The notes: a model not told the origin generated them from the letters alone. A stretch of 64,000 nucleotides of DNA from Thermostichus vulcanus str. 'Rupite' (GCF_022848905.1 NZ_JAFIRA010000015.1:1-64000), one strand, 5' to 3'; positions 1-8,222 are shown, counted from the stretch's first letter. Numbers and translations: made by a program.

Positions 1-706
1 TTCTGTTTCTATCACGTAGGACTTTGTAGACTTCATCTGCAACAGCAGAGATGCCAACGAGTTCGGTAAGATCCCGTTGATTGGGGTCAAAGTCAATAAC
101 TAAAGCTTTCCAACCTTGAATAGTCAGGGTAGCCGCTAAGTTGATCACTAAAGTTGTTTTTCCTACACCACCTCTGTTGTTGTAAACTGAGATTGTTAGA
201 CTTCGCTCAGGATGATCTATTTTTTGCTTCATTTTCTGCACTATCTCATCTACATTCTCAGAGCTAATGGGTGTGCAGGTAGTAGCTGGGAAGATAGCTC
301 GACCATGCTTGCGAAAGAGCTGGATATGATTAGCATTGGTGAGGATCCCCCACCGAGCTGAATGAATACATTTTGGAGCTAGCAGATAGGTCTCCAGTTG
401 CTGTCGGGTTTCGATGTAGCTCTTACTGCCCGGACTGAGATCACAGTTTCTTCCCTTTAGCTCTACGAGTACGGTTGGATTTTTTTTGGTTTGGAGAAAA
501 ATGTCATCGGTTGAGGTGTTCTTCCGCAGAGCATAGTCAACAGCGCTCCCACCGAGAGATTGTACCTTAAATTGAGGGACAGTTTCTCCCTGTTGAAAGC
601 CCAGCGCCTCGAATAGCTTTGGAGAAAAGATGTTGCTAACAATGGATTCTGATGCATCTTCGGGGAGAACACGGAGGGCCTGCTGGAGGGGGTTGGAAGT
701 TTCCAT
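1..706 (-). CDS. PD-(D/E)XK nuclease (HsdR_N-like) fused to ParA-type ATPase, 3' end cut by window edge
   Basis: Reading the minus strand from the ATG at 706 gives 235 residues with no stop before the edge. Residues about 1-150 resemble the N-terminal nuclease domain of type I restriction subunit HsdR. D57 (AVDYAL), E82-x-K84 (VLVELKG) and Q103-x3-Y107 fit a PD-(D/E)XK core with the QxxxY motif of that family. Residues about 170 onward are ParA/MinD-like: a Walker A of RGGVGKTT at 178-185, with Arg where ParA proteins usually have the signature Lys, and an IDFDP Walker A' segment near 204-208. The family ATPase binds ATP and often nonspecific DNA. Whether the fusion partitions DNA, acts in defence, or does something else cannot be told from sequence. 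GC content is visibly lower than in the rest of the window, only one GGATCC is present, and an IS remnant lies upstream, which suggests acquisition. The start has no clear ribosome binding site. Confidence 0.8.
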   Translation of the reverse strand, partial: METSNPLQQALRVLPEDASESIVSNIFSPKLFEALGFQQGETVPQFKVQSLGGSAVDYALRKNTSTDDIFLQTKKNPTVLVELKGRNCDLSPGSKSYIETRQQLETYLLAPKCIHSARWGILTNANHIQLFRKHGRAIFPATTCTPISSENVDEIVQKMKQKIDHPERSLTISVYNNRGGVGKTTLVINLAATLTIQGWKALVIDFDPNQRDLTELVGISAVADEVYKVLRDRNR

Positions 707-736
707 AGTTAAGACTGCCAATGAGGAGCAGGTAGT

Positions 737-773
737 GTAAGACACGTTTACTGCGTCTGGTAAAACATTTTAC
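737..773 (-). promoter_or_regulatory. Two related inverted repeats upstream of the nuclease-ParA gene (candidate operators)
   Basis: Two GTAA...TTAC dyads lie 31-67 bases upstream of the start at 706. One is 760-773, a perfect 6+6 inverted repeat (GTAAAA-CA-TTTTAC). The other is 737-751, a looser match (GTAAG-N5-TTTAC). Their centres are about 22 bp apart, close to two helical turns, as expected for a dimeric repressor bound twice on one DNA face. A TAAAAT-like -10 overlaps the upstream dyad. No regulator is visible in the window. Autoregulation by the ParA protein is possible but is inference. Confidence 0.4.
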
Positions 774-903
774 CGCTAAATTGTGAAGGGGCTTTTAATC
801 TTTTAATAAAGGAGCAATGTTTTTCAGGAAATCAGCCTTGTGACCATTGCCTCAGGTGAAGGTTCCTTGCAGGACTAGATGGACAGAACCATAACGCGGC
901 TAT

Positions 904-930
904 CCCCGTCTTCAGCGAAGCAAGGCGGGG
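904..930. other. GC-rich imperfect hairpin next to the IS remnant
   Basis: CCCCGTCTT at 904-912 pairs with AAGGCGGGG at 922-930 (nine pairs, one G-T) around a nine-base loop. There is no T-tract on either strand, so it is not a standard terminator. It lies between the nuclease-ParA gene and the IS1-family remnant and could be a REP-like element or a leftover of another mobile element. Confidence 0.35.
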
Positions 931-1001
931 CAGGATAGCAGGCAGGCTGAAGGGTTCAATGCCCTGAAGACTGCCAACTAACCTCGAGTATGAAACTGAA
1001 T

Positions 1002-1720
1002 GGGTAGTGCTAAACAAGTAATGACGCATTGTAATGATAGATGAAATACCAGAGCGCACCGATGGGATTCTCCAGAGATTTTGCGAAGGACAAGGTTGTT
1101 CGGACGAGTCGAGACACCCGTTGCCTCAAAGTATTGTTGAATCGCTCGCTGTAACTGGTTTTGCCGGTTTCCTTGCCAACGTCTCAATGACGCTTGCTCG
1201 CTAGCACCGCCCCGTAGGCTGCCCAAAAATCCGTGTAAGCAATGGCCCATTGACGATAAACCGGAGGCAATGAGTCCCACACTTGCACGGGTGTCCGCAT
1301 CAAGCGCCAACCAAACCCACTGCTTATTGCCCTTGTTGTCCACAAATGACCATAACTCATCACATTGAATCGTTAATCTCCCCTTTTTTTGGGTGTCACC
1401 TGCACTTGCCGGGGCACCTGGGCAGATTTCTTGTTGACGTAGGTTTGGAGCCATTGCTCAGAGACCTGGGTAGCACGGGCAATGCCCGCTCGAGAAATCT
1501 GTTCTAAAAGCAAGCGGTCCATCAGTTCACGAGTGGCTTGGTCAATTTTATTGGGTTTTCAATGAACTGTCGTCCGCATTCGTGGCATTTGAACCGTTGT
1601 TTTCCATTGTGAATGTGACCATCCTTGACCGTGTGGGAAGATGCACAGCTAGGACAGACAGGCATGGGAGCAGGACACCGTGAAACTCTACTTCTCCATC
1701 GTTACATCTTGAGTACTACC
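1002..1720 (-). mobile_element. Decayed IS1-family insertion sequence, 719 bp
   Basis: The element is bounded by imperfect terminal inverted repeats beginning GGTAGTGCTAAAC at 1002 and, on the other strand, GGTAGTACTCAAG at 1720. They match at about 18 of the first 24 positions. Size, zinc-finger InsA-like start and DDE-type InsB-like domain all fit IS1. No target-site duplication is seen (the left flank ends ACTGAAT, the right begins CCCGGAG), so a flank has been rearranged or the insertion is old. It sits between the accessory nuclease-ParA gene and the start of the host-like sequence. Confidence 0.8.
1010..1665 (-). pseudogene. IS1-family transposase (InsA+InsB), frameshifted and interrupted
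   Basis: Translated piecewise from the ATG at 1665: MPVCPSCAS with two CxxC pairs (InsA zinc finger), then IDQATRELMDRLLLEQ and YVNKKSAQVPRQ, then TIQCDELWSFVDNKG (DDE domain), then VWDSLPPVYRQWAIAYTDFW, a TGA stop, DVGKETGKTSYSERFNNT, and GALWYFIYHYNAS. The pieces fall in different frames. Breaks occur near 1556 (after ENP), in a seven-A run near 1385, and near 1288 (after DTRAS), and the stop is at about 1179. The A-run could in principle support slippage as in active IS1 elements, but the other breaks and the stop point to a dead gene. Confidence 0.85.
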
Positions 1721-1765
1721 CCCGGAGATGGGGATAAAGTAGACCTGTCGGGTTAGGTCAAGTGT

Positions 1766-3955
1766 ATGCCGTTTCTCATGACGCTACTAGTAGTGCTGGC
1801 ATTGCCGTTTGCCACTGGCTCTGCCCAAGCCCAAACCTCCTCTTGCCCCTATGCCAACTTGCGTTTTGAGTCCGTTCTGGCGGTGGATGCCAACCGAATC
1901 TGTGAAGCGGCTGCCCCCTGGTCAGAAAAAGGCTTTCGGGTGCTGGTTTATCTAACGGATGCACGGGATCCCACGGAAAATGCTTGGTTCGAGCGGATTG
2001 ACCGCGTGGAAGCCGAAGCCGGGCTACGGGATCTTTCTCAAGCGGATTTTTATGATCGCAACGGGTTAACCCTGGCCGCTAGCACCGATACCACCCTGCC
2101 TTGGGGCTTCAACATCACCTACGGCGAAACCCTCTACGGCACCCGTCTCGACACCTCCGACCGCGAGTACGAACGCATCCGAACCAATGTGCGCTATCTG
2201 CTCCGCCAGGGGGATCCCTCACAAGCCCTCGTGACCGGACTGACGGAGAGCTATGCCCTGGCCTATCCGCCGCCCACTTCCCGCTGGCTGTTGGAAAGTT
2301 TGGGGATAGGCGGCGGGGCTGCAATCGGCAGCGTGATCTATCTGTCCAGACAGCGCCGCCGCAAACAACTCCAAAACCAAATCCAGGCCCTGCAAGCCTC
2401 TGTCGCAACCCTGCTCCTGGCCTTAGAGCACCTGTTGCCCAGCGAAAAAGCGGAAGAGATGATCTTGTATCGCCTCTACCTAGGGCTGGGGGGGGATCGC
2501 TACCCCCATCTGAGATCCCAAATTTTGAATACCCTGCAAAAGTGCCGTCGCTCCCTCACCCAAGCCTTTTTGGTGCAAGGACAACTGTCCGACCAAACTG
2601 CTACAACCCTCCCCGAACTGGAGCAACAGGTAGAAGCCTGGGAACGCCTTTACGTCAGCCTGGTGGGTAGCCGTGAGCATCTCCTCAACCTCACCGAAGA
2701 GCAACTGCAAACCCTCCTCAACCCCGTGCAATTTTTGCCCTCCGACCAGCGCCAGGGATCCCTCAGCCATCAACTGGAAGACCTGCGCCAACAGCTAGAG
2801 GGCCGCCCCTTAAAAGTGACGCTGCTGCGGGTGGATCCCAAGCAGCTGGATACCGATGGGATTTTGGGCCTGATTGACCAAATTCACCAGGATCTCAACC
2901 GGTTACAAACTGCCCCTACCCGCTTGCCTGCTCAACTGGCCACCCTAGGAAACCTGCTGCGCCGGCCTCCGGCGAGAATCCCGGTGCAGCAACTGGCTGG
3001 CCTACTCCGCCAAGCTCAGGCCTTGCGGCAAAACGGCCTGGATCTGGATGGATTGGAGTTGGTAGAAGCCGGGATCCGTTGCGTGGAAGTGTTGGCGCAA
3101 ATTCAAACTTGGCGGGAACAGGGCTACCGCTTCCCCAAGCTAGCAACGGAATTGGCCCAACTCCAGGCGGCTCTGGGATCCCTGCTGCAAGTGAACCCCG
3201 GTCAACTGGCCAGCGCCATCCCCAGCCTGCAAAAGGCCATCGATGCCCTCGACAACCACAGTCGTGCTCACGTTCAACAGCACCAGAAAAACCAAGCCGA
3301 GCTCAGCCAAATTCAAACCCAACTGCAAACCCTCAGCTGCCAACGGCTGCCTGACTTGGAGCGCCGCATCGCCAAAGCTTCCAGAGGGTGGAGGATGTCG
3401 GGGATTCGCTTTCCCCTCCTTGATGAGGATCTCAACGCCGCCAAACAGCTTCTCTTTTATGTGGAACAGGAAGGGATCCCAGCCATCCAACGCTGGAACA
3501 GCCTGTCCGATCACGCCAGCGGAACGGAGTCCTCACAACAATTTGAGCGGGCAGAGCAGGAAATCAATCGAGTCAAGGCATCCCTACAGCGCTGCCAGGA
3601 AACCCTTGATCGCATCGAAAAGTACCTGCGACAAATCGAACAAGAAAGTTACGACTACGACCGCAGCAGCGATACCGTGGTGGTGGTCAAGTCGGAAAAG
3701 TCTACCTGGCGAACCCCTTCCAAGAGTTTGGATAAGTACTCCTCCAGCAGCCCGTATTGGCAAGATTCACCTAAACCCAATCCTAGAGCTTCTAAAAGTT
3801 CGGGTATGCACTCCTCCAGCAGCCCGCATTGGCAAGATTCACCTAAACCCAATCCTGGAGCTTCCAAAAGTTCGGATATGCACTCCTCCAGCAGCTCTTC
3901 TTGGCAGGACAATTCTTCCCGCGACTCCTCTGGGGGATCCTCCCGCCGCCGGTAA
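1766..3955 (+). CDS. Membrane-anchored coiled-coil protein with TPM/Psb32-like N-terminal region and Ser-rich repeat tail
   Basis: The 729-residue protein starts with a signal peptide (about 1-22, cleavage near AQA-QT). A 150-residue domain follows that resembles the TPM (Psb32/YgcG-type) fold in pattern (LAVDANRICEAA, RVLVYLTDARDP, ITYGETLYG). A likely membrane segment is at about 175-192 (IGGGAAIGSVIYL), followed by a basic RQRRRK stop-transfer. Residues about 200-620 are Leu/Gln-rich helix with coiled-coil character, probably cytoplasmic. The tail has 24-residue repeats rich in Ser, Lys and Pro. This would make it a sensor or scaffold at the plasma or thylakoid membrane. No enzymatic residues are evident. 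The ATG at 1766 is chosen because the signal peptide begins there. Confidence 0.65.
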   Translation: MPFLMTLLVVLALPFATGSAQAQTSSCPYANLRFESVLAVDANRICEAAAPWSEKGFRVLVYLTDARDPTENAWFERIDRVEAEAGLRDLSQADFYDRNGLTLAASTDTTLPWGFNITYGETLYGTRLDTSDREYERIRTNVRYLLRQGDPSQALVTGLTESYALAYPPPTSRWLLESLGIGGGAAIGSVIYLSRQRRRKQLQNQIQALQASVATLLLALEHLLPSEKAEEMILYRLYLGLGGDRYPHLRSQILNTLQKCRRSLTQAFLVQGQLSDQTATTLPELEQQVEAWERLYVSLVGSREHLLNLTEEQLQTLLNPVQFLPSDQRQGSLSHQLEDLRQQLEGRPLKVTLLRVDPKQLDTDGILGLIDQIHQDLNRLQTAPTRLPAQLATLGNLLRRPPARIPVQQLAGLLRQAQALRQNGLDLDGLELVEAGIRCVEVLAQIQTWREQGYRFPKLATELAQLQAALGSLLQVNPGQLASAIPSLQKAIDALDNHSRAHVQQHQKNQAELSQIQTQLQTLSCQRLPDLERRIAKASRGWRMSGIRFPLLDEDLNAAKQLLFYVEQEGIPAIQRWNSLSDHASGTESSQQFERAEQEINRVKASLQRCQETLDRIEKYLRQIEQESYDYDRSSDTVVVVKSEKSTWRTPSKSLDKYSSSSPYWQDSPKPNPRASKSSGMHSSSSPHWQDSPKPNPGASKSSDMHSSSSSSWQDNSSRDSSGGSSRRR
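3739..3900 (+). repeat. 72-bp in-frame tandem repeat in the Ser-rich tail
   Basis: The block CTCCTCCAGCAGC recurs at 3739, 3811 and 3883, a period of 72 bases or 24 codons. The encoded unit carries SSSSP-W-QDSPKPNP-ASKSS. Two full copies and a partial third are present with few differences, so expansion is recent. Copy number is likely to vary between strains. Confidence 0.85.
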
Positions 3956-4170
3956 ACGACTTTTCCACCGTGGCCAAAGCCGGCAGGGTGGGGAATAATA
4001 CCTGACGATGGGTTCCCACAAGGTTGTCTATAGGGTTGTCCTCCAAGTATGAGTGACCGTAGAGGTTGTCAACTCGTAGTTAGAATACAAACCACTAACC
4101 TTTGAATCGAAACATATTAATTAACCCTAGCAATTCTAAGAACCACACTCCGGGATCCCGGCTAGGGAAA

Positions 4171-5241
4171 CTAGGGGGGGGCGGGAGTGGCGGGGTCAGC
4201 AGGAATGCGCAGCTCAACCGTCGTATCCAGGCGAGAACGAGGGGGTGGGGCTTCTCCGTCTGCCGGTTCTAGGTACTGGGCGAGGGGGTGATTGTCCTGC
4301 CAACGGGATCCCACTTCCTGAGCCATCTGGGTCACCTGAATTTGATAGAGCTGCGCCAGTTCTGCGGCATTGAGATTGCTACGCTCCACTTGATCGCGAC
4401 TGGCCTCCGCCAGGACTTGCACCACCAAGTTGCCCTGCTCATCAAACCGCCACAACTCCAGGCGGCTACGGGAGCGCAGGCTTAACTCCGTCGGCGAAGC
4501 GGGGCGGGTGAGGACATCGACTCGGGCAATCACAATCGCTTCTAAACCCAGGTAATCGAAAAATTGGGCGACCGCTTCCGGTTTGCGGCGATCCCACTCA
4601 AACAGCTCGTAGATCGGCCAACCCACCTTGCGCAGGATGGGCTGAATGCGGCGATTGTCCAGTGGGACGACCGTTTCGCCATCCGGGATCAGTCCCAGAC
4701 GTACCACCTCCAGGGTCAATCGTTGTCCCAAAAGCTGGGTTTGCTCCAGCCCCCCCACCCCCAAAATACCGAGGCGACGACGCGGCTGGGGTCGGATCGG
4801 CACCTGTAGCACCACATCCACTGGTGTGGTCAGGCCCGCTTGCAACACAATCTCTTGCTGGGCCGATTCGTAATCCGGATGCCACACCGTTAGCAGCCGT
4901 CGTCCCGGTTGGGCTTGGTTGAGTTCAAAAGCACCCCGTTCATCGGTTTGAATCGGTTCATTGGGGTTCTCAGTTCCCTCCAGTTGTACTTGTGCGCCGA
5001 CCACGGGTTGTCCCACACTGTTGCTCACCTGCCCCACCACCCGGGCGGATCCCTGGGGGTTACTTTGGGAACCATTCCCGTTCGCCGGAGGAAAGGGCGG
5101 GTTTTGAAAGGGAAACAGAGGCGTCAAGCGAGGAATAGGGGTAGCGGGAGCTTGTGCCCATGCTCCAGAAGACAAAGCCAGCCAACTCCAAAGGGAAAGG
5201 ATCCCCGATCTAAAAGCTCTGTGGGTCTTGAGCATTCGCAT
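4171..5241 (-). CDS. Exported protein with carboxypeptidase-regulatory-like domain
   Basis: The start is placed at the ATG at 5241 because the signal peptide (RSGILSLWSWLALSSGAWAQA) then has a short n-region. An in-frame ATG at 5280 would lengthen it. The mature protein has a Pro/Asn-rich linker, then a CarboxypepD_reg-like beta-sandwich (VVGQVSNSVGQPVVGAQVQL ... GAFELNQAQPGRRLLTV) at about 65-150, then a C-terminal region including FFDYLGLEAIVIARVDVL and ending in a WQDNHP-type motif. That C-terminal region recurs in the upstream gene at 5332-7278. The two genes run the same way and are probably cotranscribed. Function is unknown; surface carbohydrate or protein binding is possible. Confidence 0.6.
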   Translation of the reverse strand: MRMLKTHRAFRSGILSLWSWLALSSGAWAQAPATPIPRLTPLFPFQNPPFPPANGNGSQSNPQGSARVVGQVSNSVGQPVVGAQVQLEGTENPNEPIQTDERGAFELNQAQPGRRLLTVWHPDYESAQQEIVLQAGLTTPVDVVLQVPIRPQPRRRLGILGVGGLEQTQLLGQRLTLEVVRLGLIPDGETVVPLDNRRIQPILRKVGWPIYELFEWDRRKPEAVAQFFDYLGLEAIVIARVDVLTRPASPTELSLRSRSRLELWRFDEQGNLVVQVLAEASRDQVERSNLNAAELAQLYQIQVTQMAQEVGSRWQDNHPLAQYLEPADGEAPPPRSRLDTTVELRIPADPATPAPP

Positions 5242-5331
5242 TCTCTGCGGGGTGAGGGGGAAGAAAACACACATGGGCAACCGTATCGGTTAAGTCGAAA
5301 ACACATCCGGCATAAAGCCCTGCTGCAGGGA

Positions 5332-7278
5332 TCATGACCCAGAAAAGGGGTTATTGGATTGCCATTGATCGACGAAGACGGGCACCATGTTCCGCACCTG
5401 CAACCGAAACAGGCCCGCCGCTGCATCTTCAAACATCGGATCCCCACCCACATCATCCCGTCCGTAGGCTTCGTAGTAGCGAGCCCGATCTCCGGGCCGA
5501 TCCCGCTGTAGATCCACCACCACCACCAATCCGCGGCTGCGCAACTGGTTGGGAGTAAAGTTGGGGATCTCCACCGGTACCATCGGGGCGACGAAGCGCA
5601 AGGCCGTATTCAATAGAGAACTCCCCTGGCGGCTGTAATCGCGTGAGATTTGCATCTGGGTCAAGAGGATGTAGCGCAATCCCAAGGCATCGCCAATCAC
5701 CTTCAGTTTGGCCAGATCAGGTGTGTACCGTTCATCCCGATCCAACAAGGTGAGGCCACGGGTGAGGGGCAAAAGCGGTTCAAATTGCGGATCCGGCCCC
5801 AAAGGCCCATTCAAAAGCATCACCTGCCGATGGGGCTGTAATTCCCTCAGGGCAGTGCTGAGATGACGGGCCAACTCATCCGAATAGACCGGTTCATCCG
5901 GCAGCAGGCCAATGCCCTCCGGCTTGCGCACGGGATCCCCTGGCGGCAGTCGAATGTCTTGGGTGGCCACAAAGCCCGCCCGCACCTCCACTTGGGTGCT
6001 GGTGACCGGAAAACCCGGAACCTCCACATCCACCAGGTACAGTCCCGCCGGCAATTCCGGGAGCACATAAGTGCCATCGGCAGCAATGCGAACCTGCTGT
6101 TGGGGCTGGGTGGCAGTGGCATTTAGGGTCAAAACCCCCGTCTGGACGGGCTGACCGGCAATATCCAGCACTCGCCCCGTCACTACACCCCGATTGGCCG
6201 TGGCCGCTCCGTCCAAGGATCCGCCATTGTTGGCCACTGCTGCCCGGGCTTGACCTTGAATATCCTCCAGCCAGCGCAAAGCCGGGATCCCTGCCGAGAC
6301 GACCAGCAGATCCCGCGTTCCCAACACCGCCAGTCCCGTCGGTTGTCCTTCTAGGCGTAACGAGGCTTCCAACCGTCCCGTCTCCAAGTTCACCACCTGC
6401 AAACGGTCGCTATCCCGAGAGGTGACATAGGCCCAACGGCCATCGGGAGATAGCGCCAGCCGAGTCGGTCGCCAGTCGAGGCCAATGCGCTGCAGGGCTT
6501 CGCCCCCTTGATTGAGATCCAGCACTGTCAGATCTTGACTACCGGAGTTGAGCACCACCAAGCGCCGCTGTTCCGCATCCAGCGCCACCATCTCTGGGGT
6601 ATCCCCGCCGCGCCACCGCGCCAACAGCTCGCCATTATCTGGATTGACCACCACCAAACTGAGGGGATCCTCTCCAGCCAAACCGACAAAGAGGGATCCC
6701 CGCTCCGGGTCATAGACCAACGCCAAAGGCGGCCCCGGCATCGGCAAGGTGCGCGCCTGCGGTTGATCGGGTTGGATCACGGCCAAACTTTGGGCCGAGG
6801 GCATAGAGGCAAAAACCCGTCCTGTGGCTGGATCTAGGGCAATATCCAACACCCCTGCCGCCAATCCATAGGCTTGAATCAGCTCTCCCGTCAGCAGGTC
6901 AATGGCCACCAACCCGGGTGCATTCGGGCCAGAAGCATAGAGCAGCTGCCGCGCCTCATCCACCCGCACAATACTGGGGGCAAAACCCACCGATACTCGC
7001 CACAAGGGATCCCCACTGGCCAAATCTAAAAGAGTGACCGCCTGATCCTCCAGCAAGCCAACGGCAATCCAACCCTGCTCCGTCACCCCATCAATCCGGT
7101 CGGCAGAGCTGCTCAAGGGCAGCAGCAAATCTGTCTCTGCTGCCCACCCCTTCTTGTCCGCAGCAGATTCCTCAAGCGAAGAGGGAGAGCCTGACACAGG
7201 TGCGGAGATGGCTTGTCCCAACACAGGGGATCCCAGCCCCAGCACACCGCTCACCACCACTAACCATTGCCACCGCAT
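5332..7278 (-). CDS. Exported YVTN-type beta-propeller protein with carboxypeptidase-regulatory-like domain
   Basis: The 648-residue protein has a clear signal peptide (MRWQWLVVVSGVLGLGSPVLGQ). Residues about 45-340 hold repeated blades with motifs such as VVNPDNGELLARW, VVLNSGSQDLTVLDLNQG and VTSRDSDRLQVVNLETGRL, typical of surface YVTN/YncE-like propellers. Residues about 355-440 form a CarboxypepD_reg-like domain (VTGRVLDIAGQPVQTGVLTL ... YVLPELPAGLYLVDVEVPG). The last 200 residues (DALGLRYILLTQMQIS ... FVDQWQSNNP) parallel the C terminus of the gene at 4171-5241. It is transcribed away from the ribosomal operon. A role in envelope binding or scaffolding is inferred from architecture only. 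Confidence 0.65.
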   Translation of the reverse strand: MRWQWLVVVSGVLGLGSPVLGQAISAPVSGSPSSLEESAADKKGWAAETDLLLPLSSSADRIDGVTEQGWIAVGLLEDQAVTLLDLASGDPLWRVSVGFAPSIVRVDEARQLLYASGPNAPGLVAIDLLTGELIQAYGLAAGVLDIALDPATGRVFASMPSAQSLAVIQPDQPQARTLPMPGPPLALVYDPERGSLFVGLAGEDPLSLVVVNPDNGELLARWRGGDTPEMVALDAEQRRLVVLNSGSQDLTVLDLNQGGEALQRIGLDWRPTRLALSPDGRWAYVTSRDSDRLQVVNLETGRLEASLRLEGQPTGLAVLGTRDLLVVSAGIPALRWLEDIQGQARAAVANNGGSLDGAATANRGVVTGRVLDIAGQPVQTGVLTLNATATQPQQQVRIAADGTYVLPELPAGLYLVDVEVPGFPVTSTQVEVRAGFVATQDIRLPPGDPVRKPEGIGLLPDEPVYSDELARHLSTALRELQPHRQVMLLNGPLGPDPQFEPLLPLTRGLTLLDRDERYTPDLAKLKVIGDALGLRYILLTQMQISRDYSRQGSSLLNTALRFVAPMVPVEIPNFTPNQLRSRGLVVVVDLQRDRPGDRARYYEAYGRDDVGGDPMFEDAAAGLFRLQVRNMVPVFVDQWQSNNPFSGS

Positions 7279-7385
7279 TCACCTTCTCCACTCCACAACC
7301 CAGCAGGCCGCAGACTTAGCCAGCACTTGCTCAACCAGCATAGCCAACCCACTCCATCCATCCACTCAGGAGACCCAAACAAGTT

Positions 7386-7414
7386 TTGACAGGTTGCACA
7401 GATAAACTTAGAAT
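7386..7414 (+). promoter_or_regulatory. Near-consensus sigma-70 type promoter of the rpmJ/alpha operon
   Basis: TTGACA at 7386-7391, a 17-base spacer, and TAGAAT at 7409-7414, 31 bases before the rpmJ ATG. The match and spacing fit a strong housekeeping promoter. It explains how the cluster is expressed here although the usual upstream secY-adk-infA genes are missing. Confidence 0.8.
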
Positions 7415-7444
7415 GGATATTCGCTGGTTTTGTCAGGATCAACC

Positions 7445-7561
7445 ATGAAGGTGCGGCCCTCCGTCCGTCGGATCTGTGAAAAGTGTCGTGTCATCCGCCG
7501 CCACGGTCGGGTGATGGTGATTTGTTCTTCCAACCCGAAGCACAAACAACGGCAGGGATAA
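7445..7561 (+). CDS. rpmJ: 50S ribosomal protein L36
   Basis: The 38-residue protein [16 protein letters not shown]... has the C-x2-C...C...H zinc-binding pattern of the L36 family ([14 protein letters not shown]). It binds 23S rRNA in the large subunit. It is the first gene of the cluster here. In most cyanobacteria infA precedes it, but here the upstream neighbour is divergent and unrelated. The 202 bases between rpmJ and rpsM hold no gene and could be a leader. Confidence 0.95.
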   Translation: MKVRPSVRRICEKCRVIRRHGRVMVICSSNPKHKQRQG

Positions 7562-7763
7562 AGCTTTTCAGCCTTTCTTTTGGGTTGGGTATCCACCCGA
7601 GATTGGGGTAAGTCTAGCCTAAAGCTGAATTCAGAGCTGAACACTCCCTAAGGTTGCACCCTGTTAACCTAAACAACTTATTGATCCGAGAACAGGAACA
7701 GCGAGATCCGCCGCAAACCCCACCTCAAGTTTATTCGAGTTTGTTTGGAAGGTATCACCAACT

Positions 7764-8147
7764 ATGGCACGGATTGCGGGAGTTGACATCCCACGCGAAA
7801 AACGAGTTGAGATCGCCCTTACCTATATCTACGGGATCGGCTTAACTCGCGCCCGCCACATCTTGGCAAAGACCGGGGTTAACCCAGACACCCGCACCCG
7901 CGACCTGACGGATGCAGAAGTGGCTGCTCTCCGGGCAACCGTGGAAGGTGACTACCAGGTGGAAGGCGATCTGCGCCGCCAAGAGGCGATGAACATCAAA
8001 CGGTTGATCGACATCGGTACCTACCGAGGCCGTCGCCATCGTCTGGGCCTTCCCGTCCGGGGGCAGCGTACTCGCACCAACGCTCGTACCCGCAAAGGGG
8101 CAAAGAAAACGGTGGCTGGGAAGAAAAAAGCGCCTGCCAAAAAATAA
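7764..8147 (+). CDS. rpsM: 30S ribosomal protein S13
   Basis: The 127-residue protein starts [17 protein letters not shown] and carries [37 protein letters not shown] and a Lys/Ala-rich tail, all S13 signatures. S13 forms part of the 30S head and the intersubunit bridge. The length is normal for the family. It is followed after 75 bases by rpsK in the same operon. The ATG at 7764 gives the conserved N terminus. Confidence 0.97.
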   Translation: MARIAGVDIPREKRVEIALTYIYGIGLTRARHILAKTGVNPDTRTRDLTDAEVAALRATVEGDYQVEGDLRRQEAMNIKRLIDIGTYRGRRHRLGLPVRGQRTRTNARTRKGAKKTVAGKKKAPAKK

Positions 8148-8222
8148 TCGCCGCCTTTTGGCAAAAGGCAAGACAATCCCAATCCCGGATCCCAAACAGT
8201 TGAGAAAAGGACGCACAGGTAC

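Noticed and set aside
3243-3998. 251-codon frame overlapping the coiled-coil protein in another phase
   Set aside because: It only mirrors the codon bias of the real gene at 1766-3955, which has a signal peptide and coherent domains.
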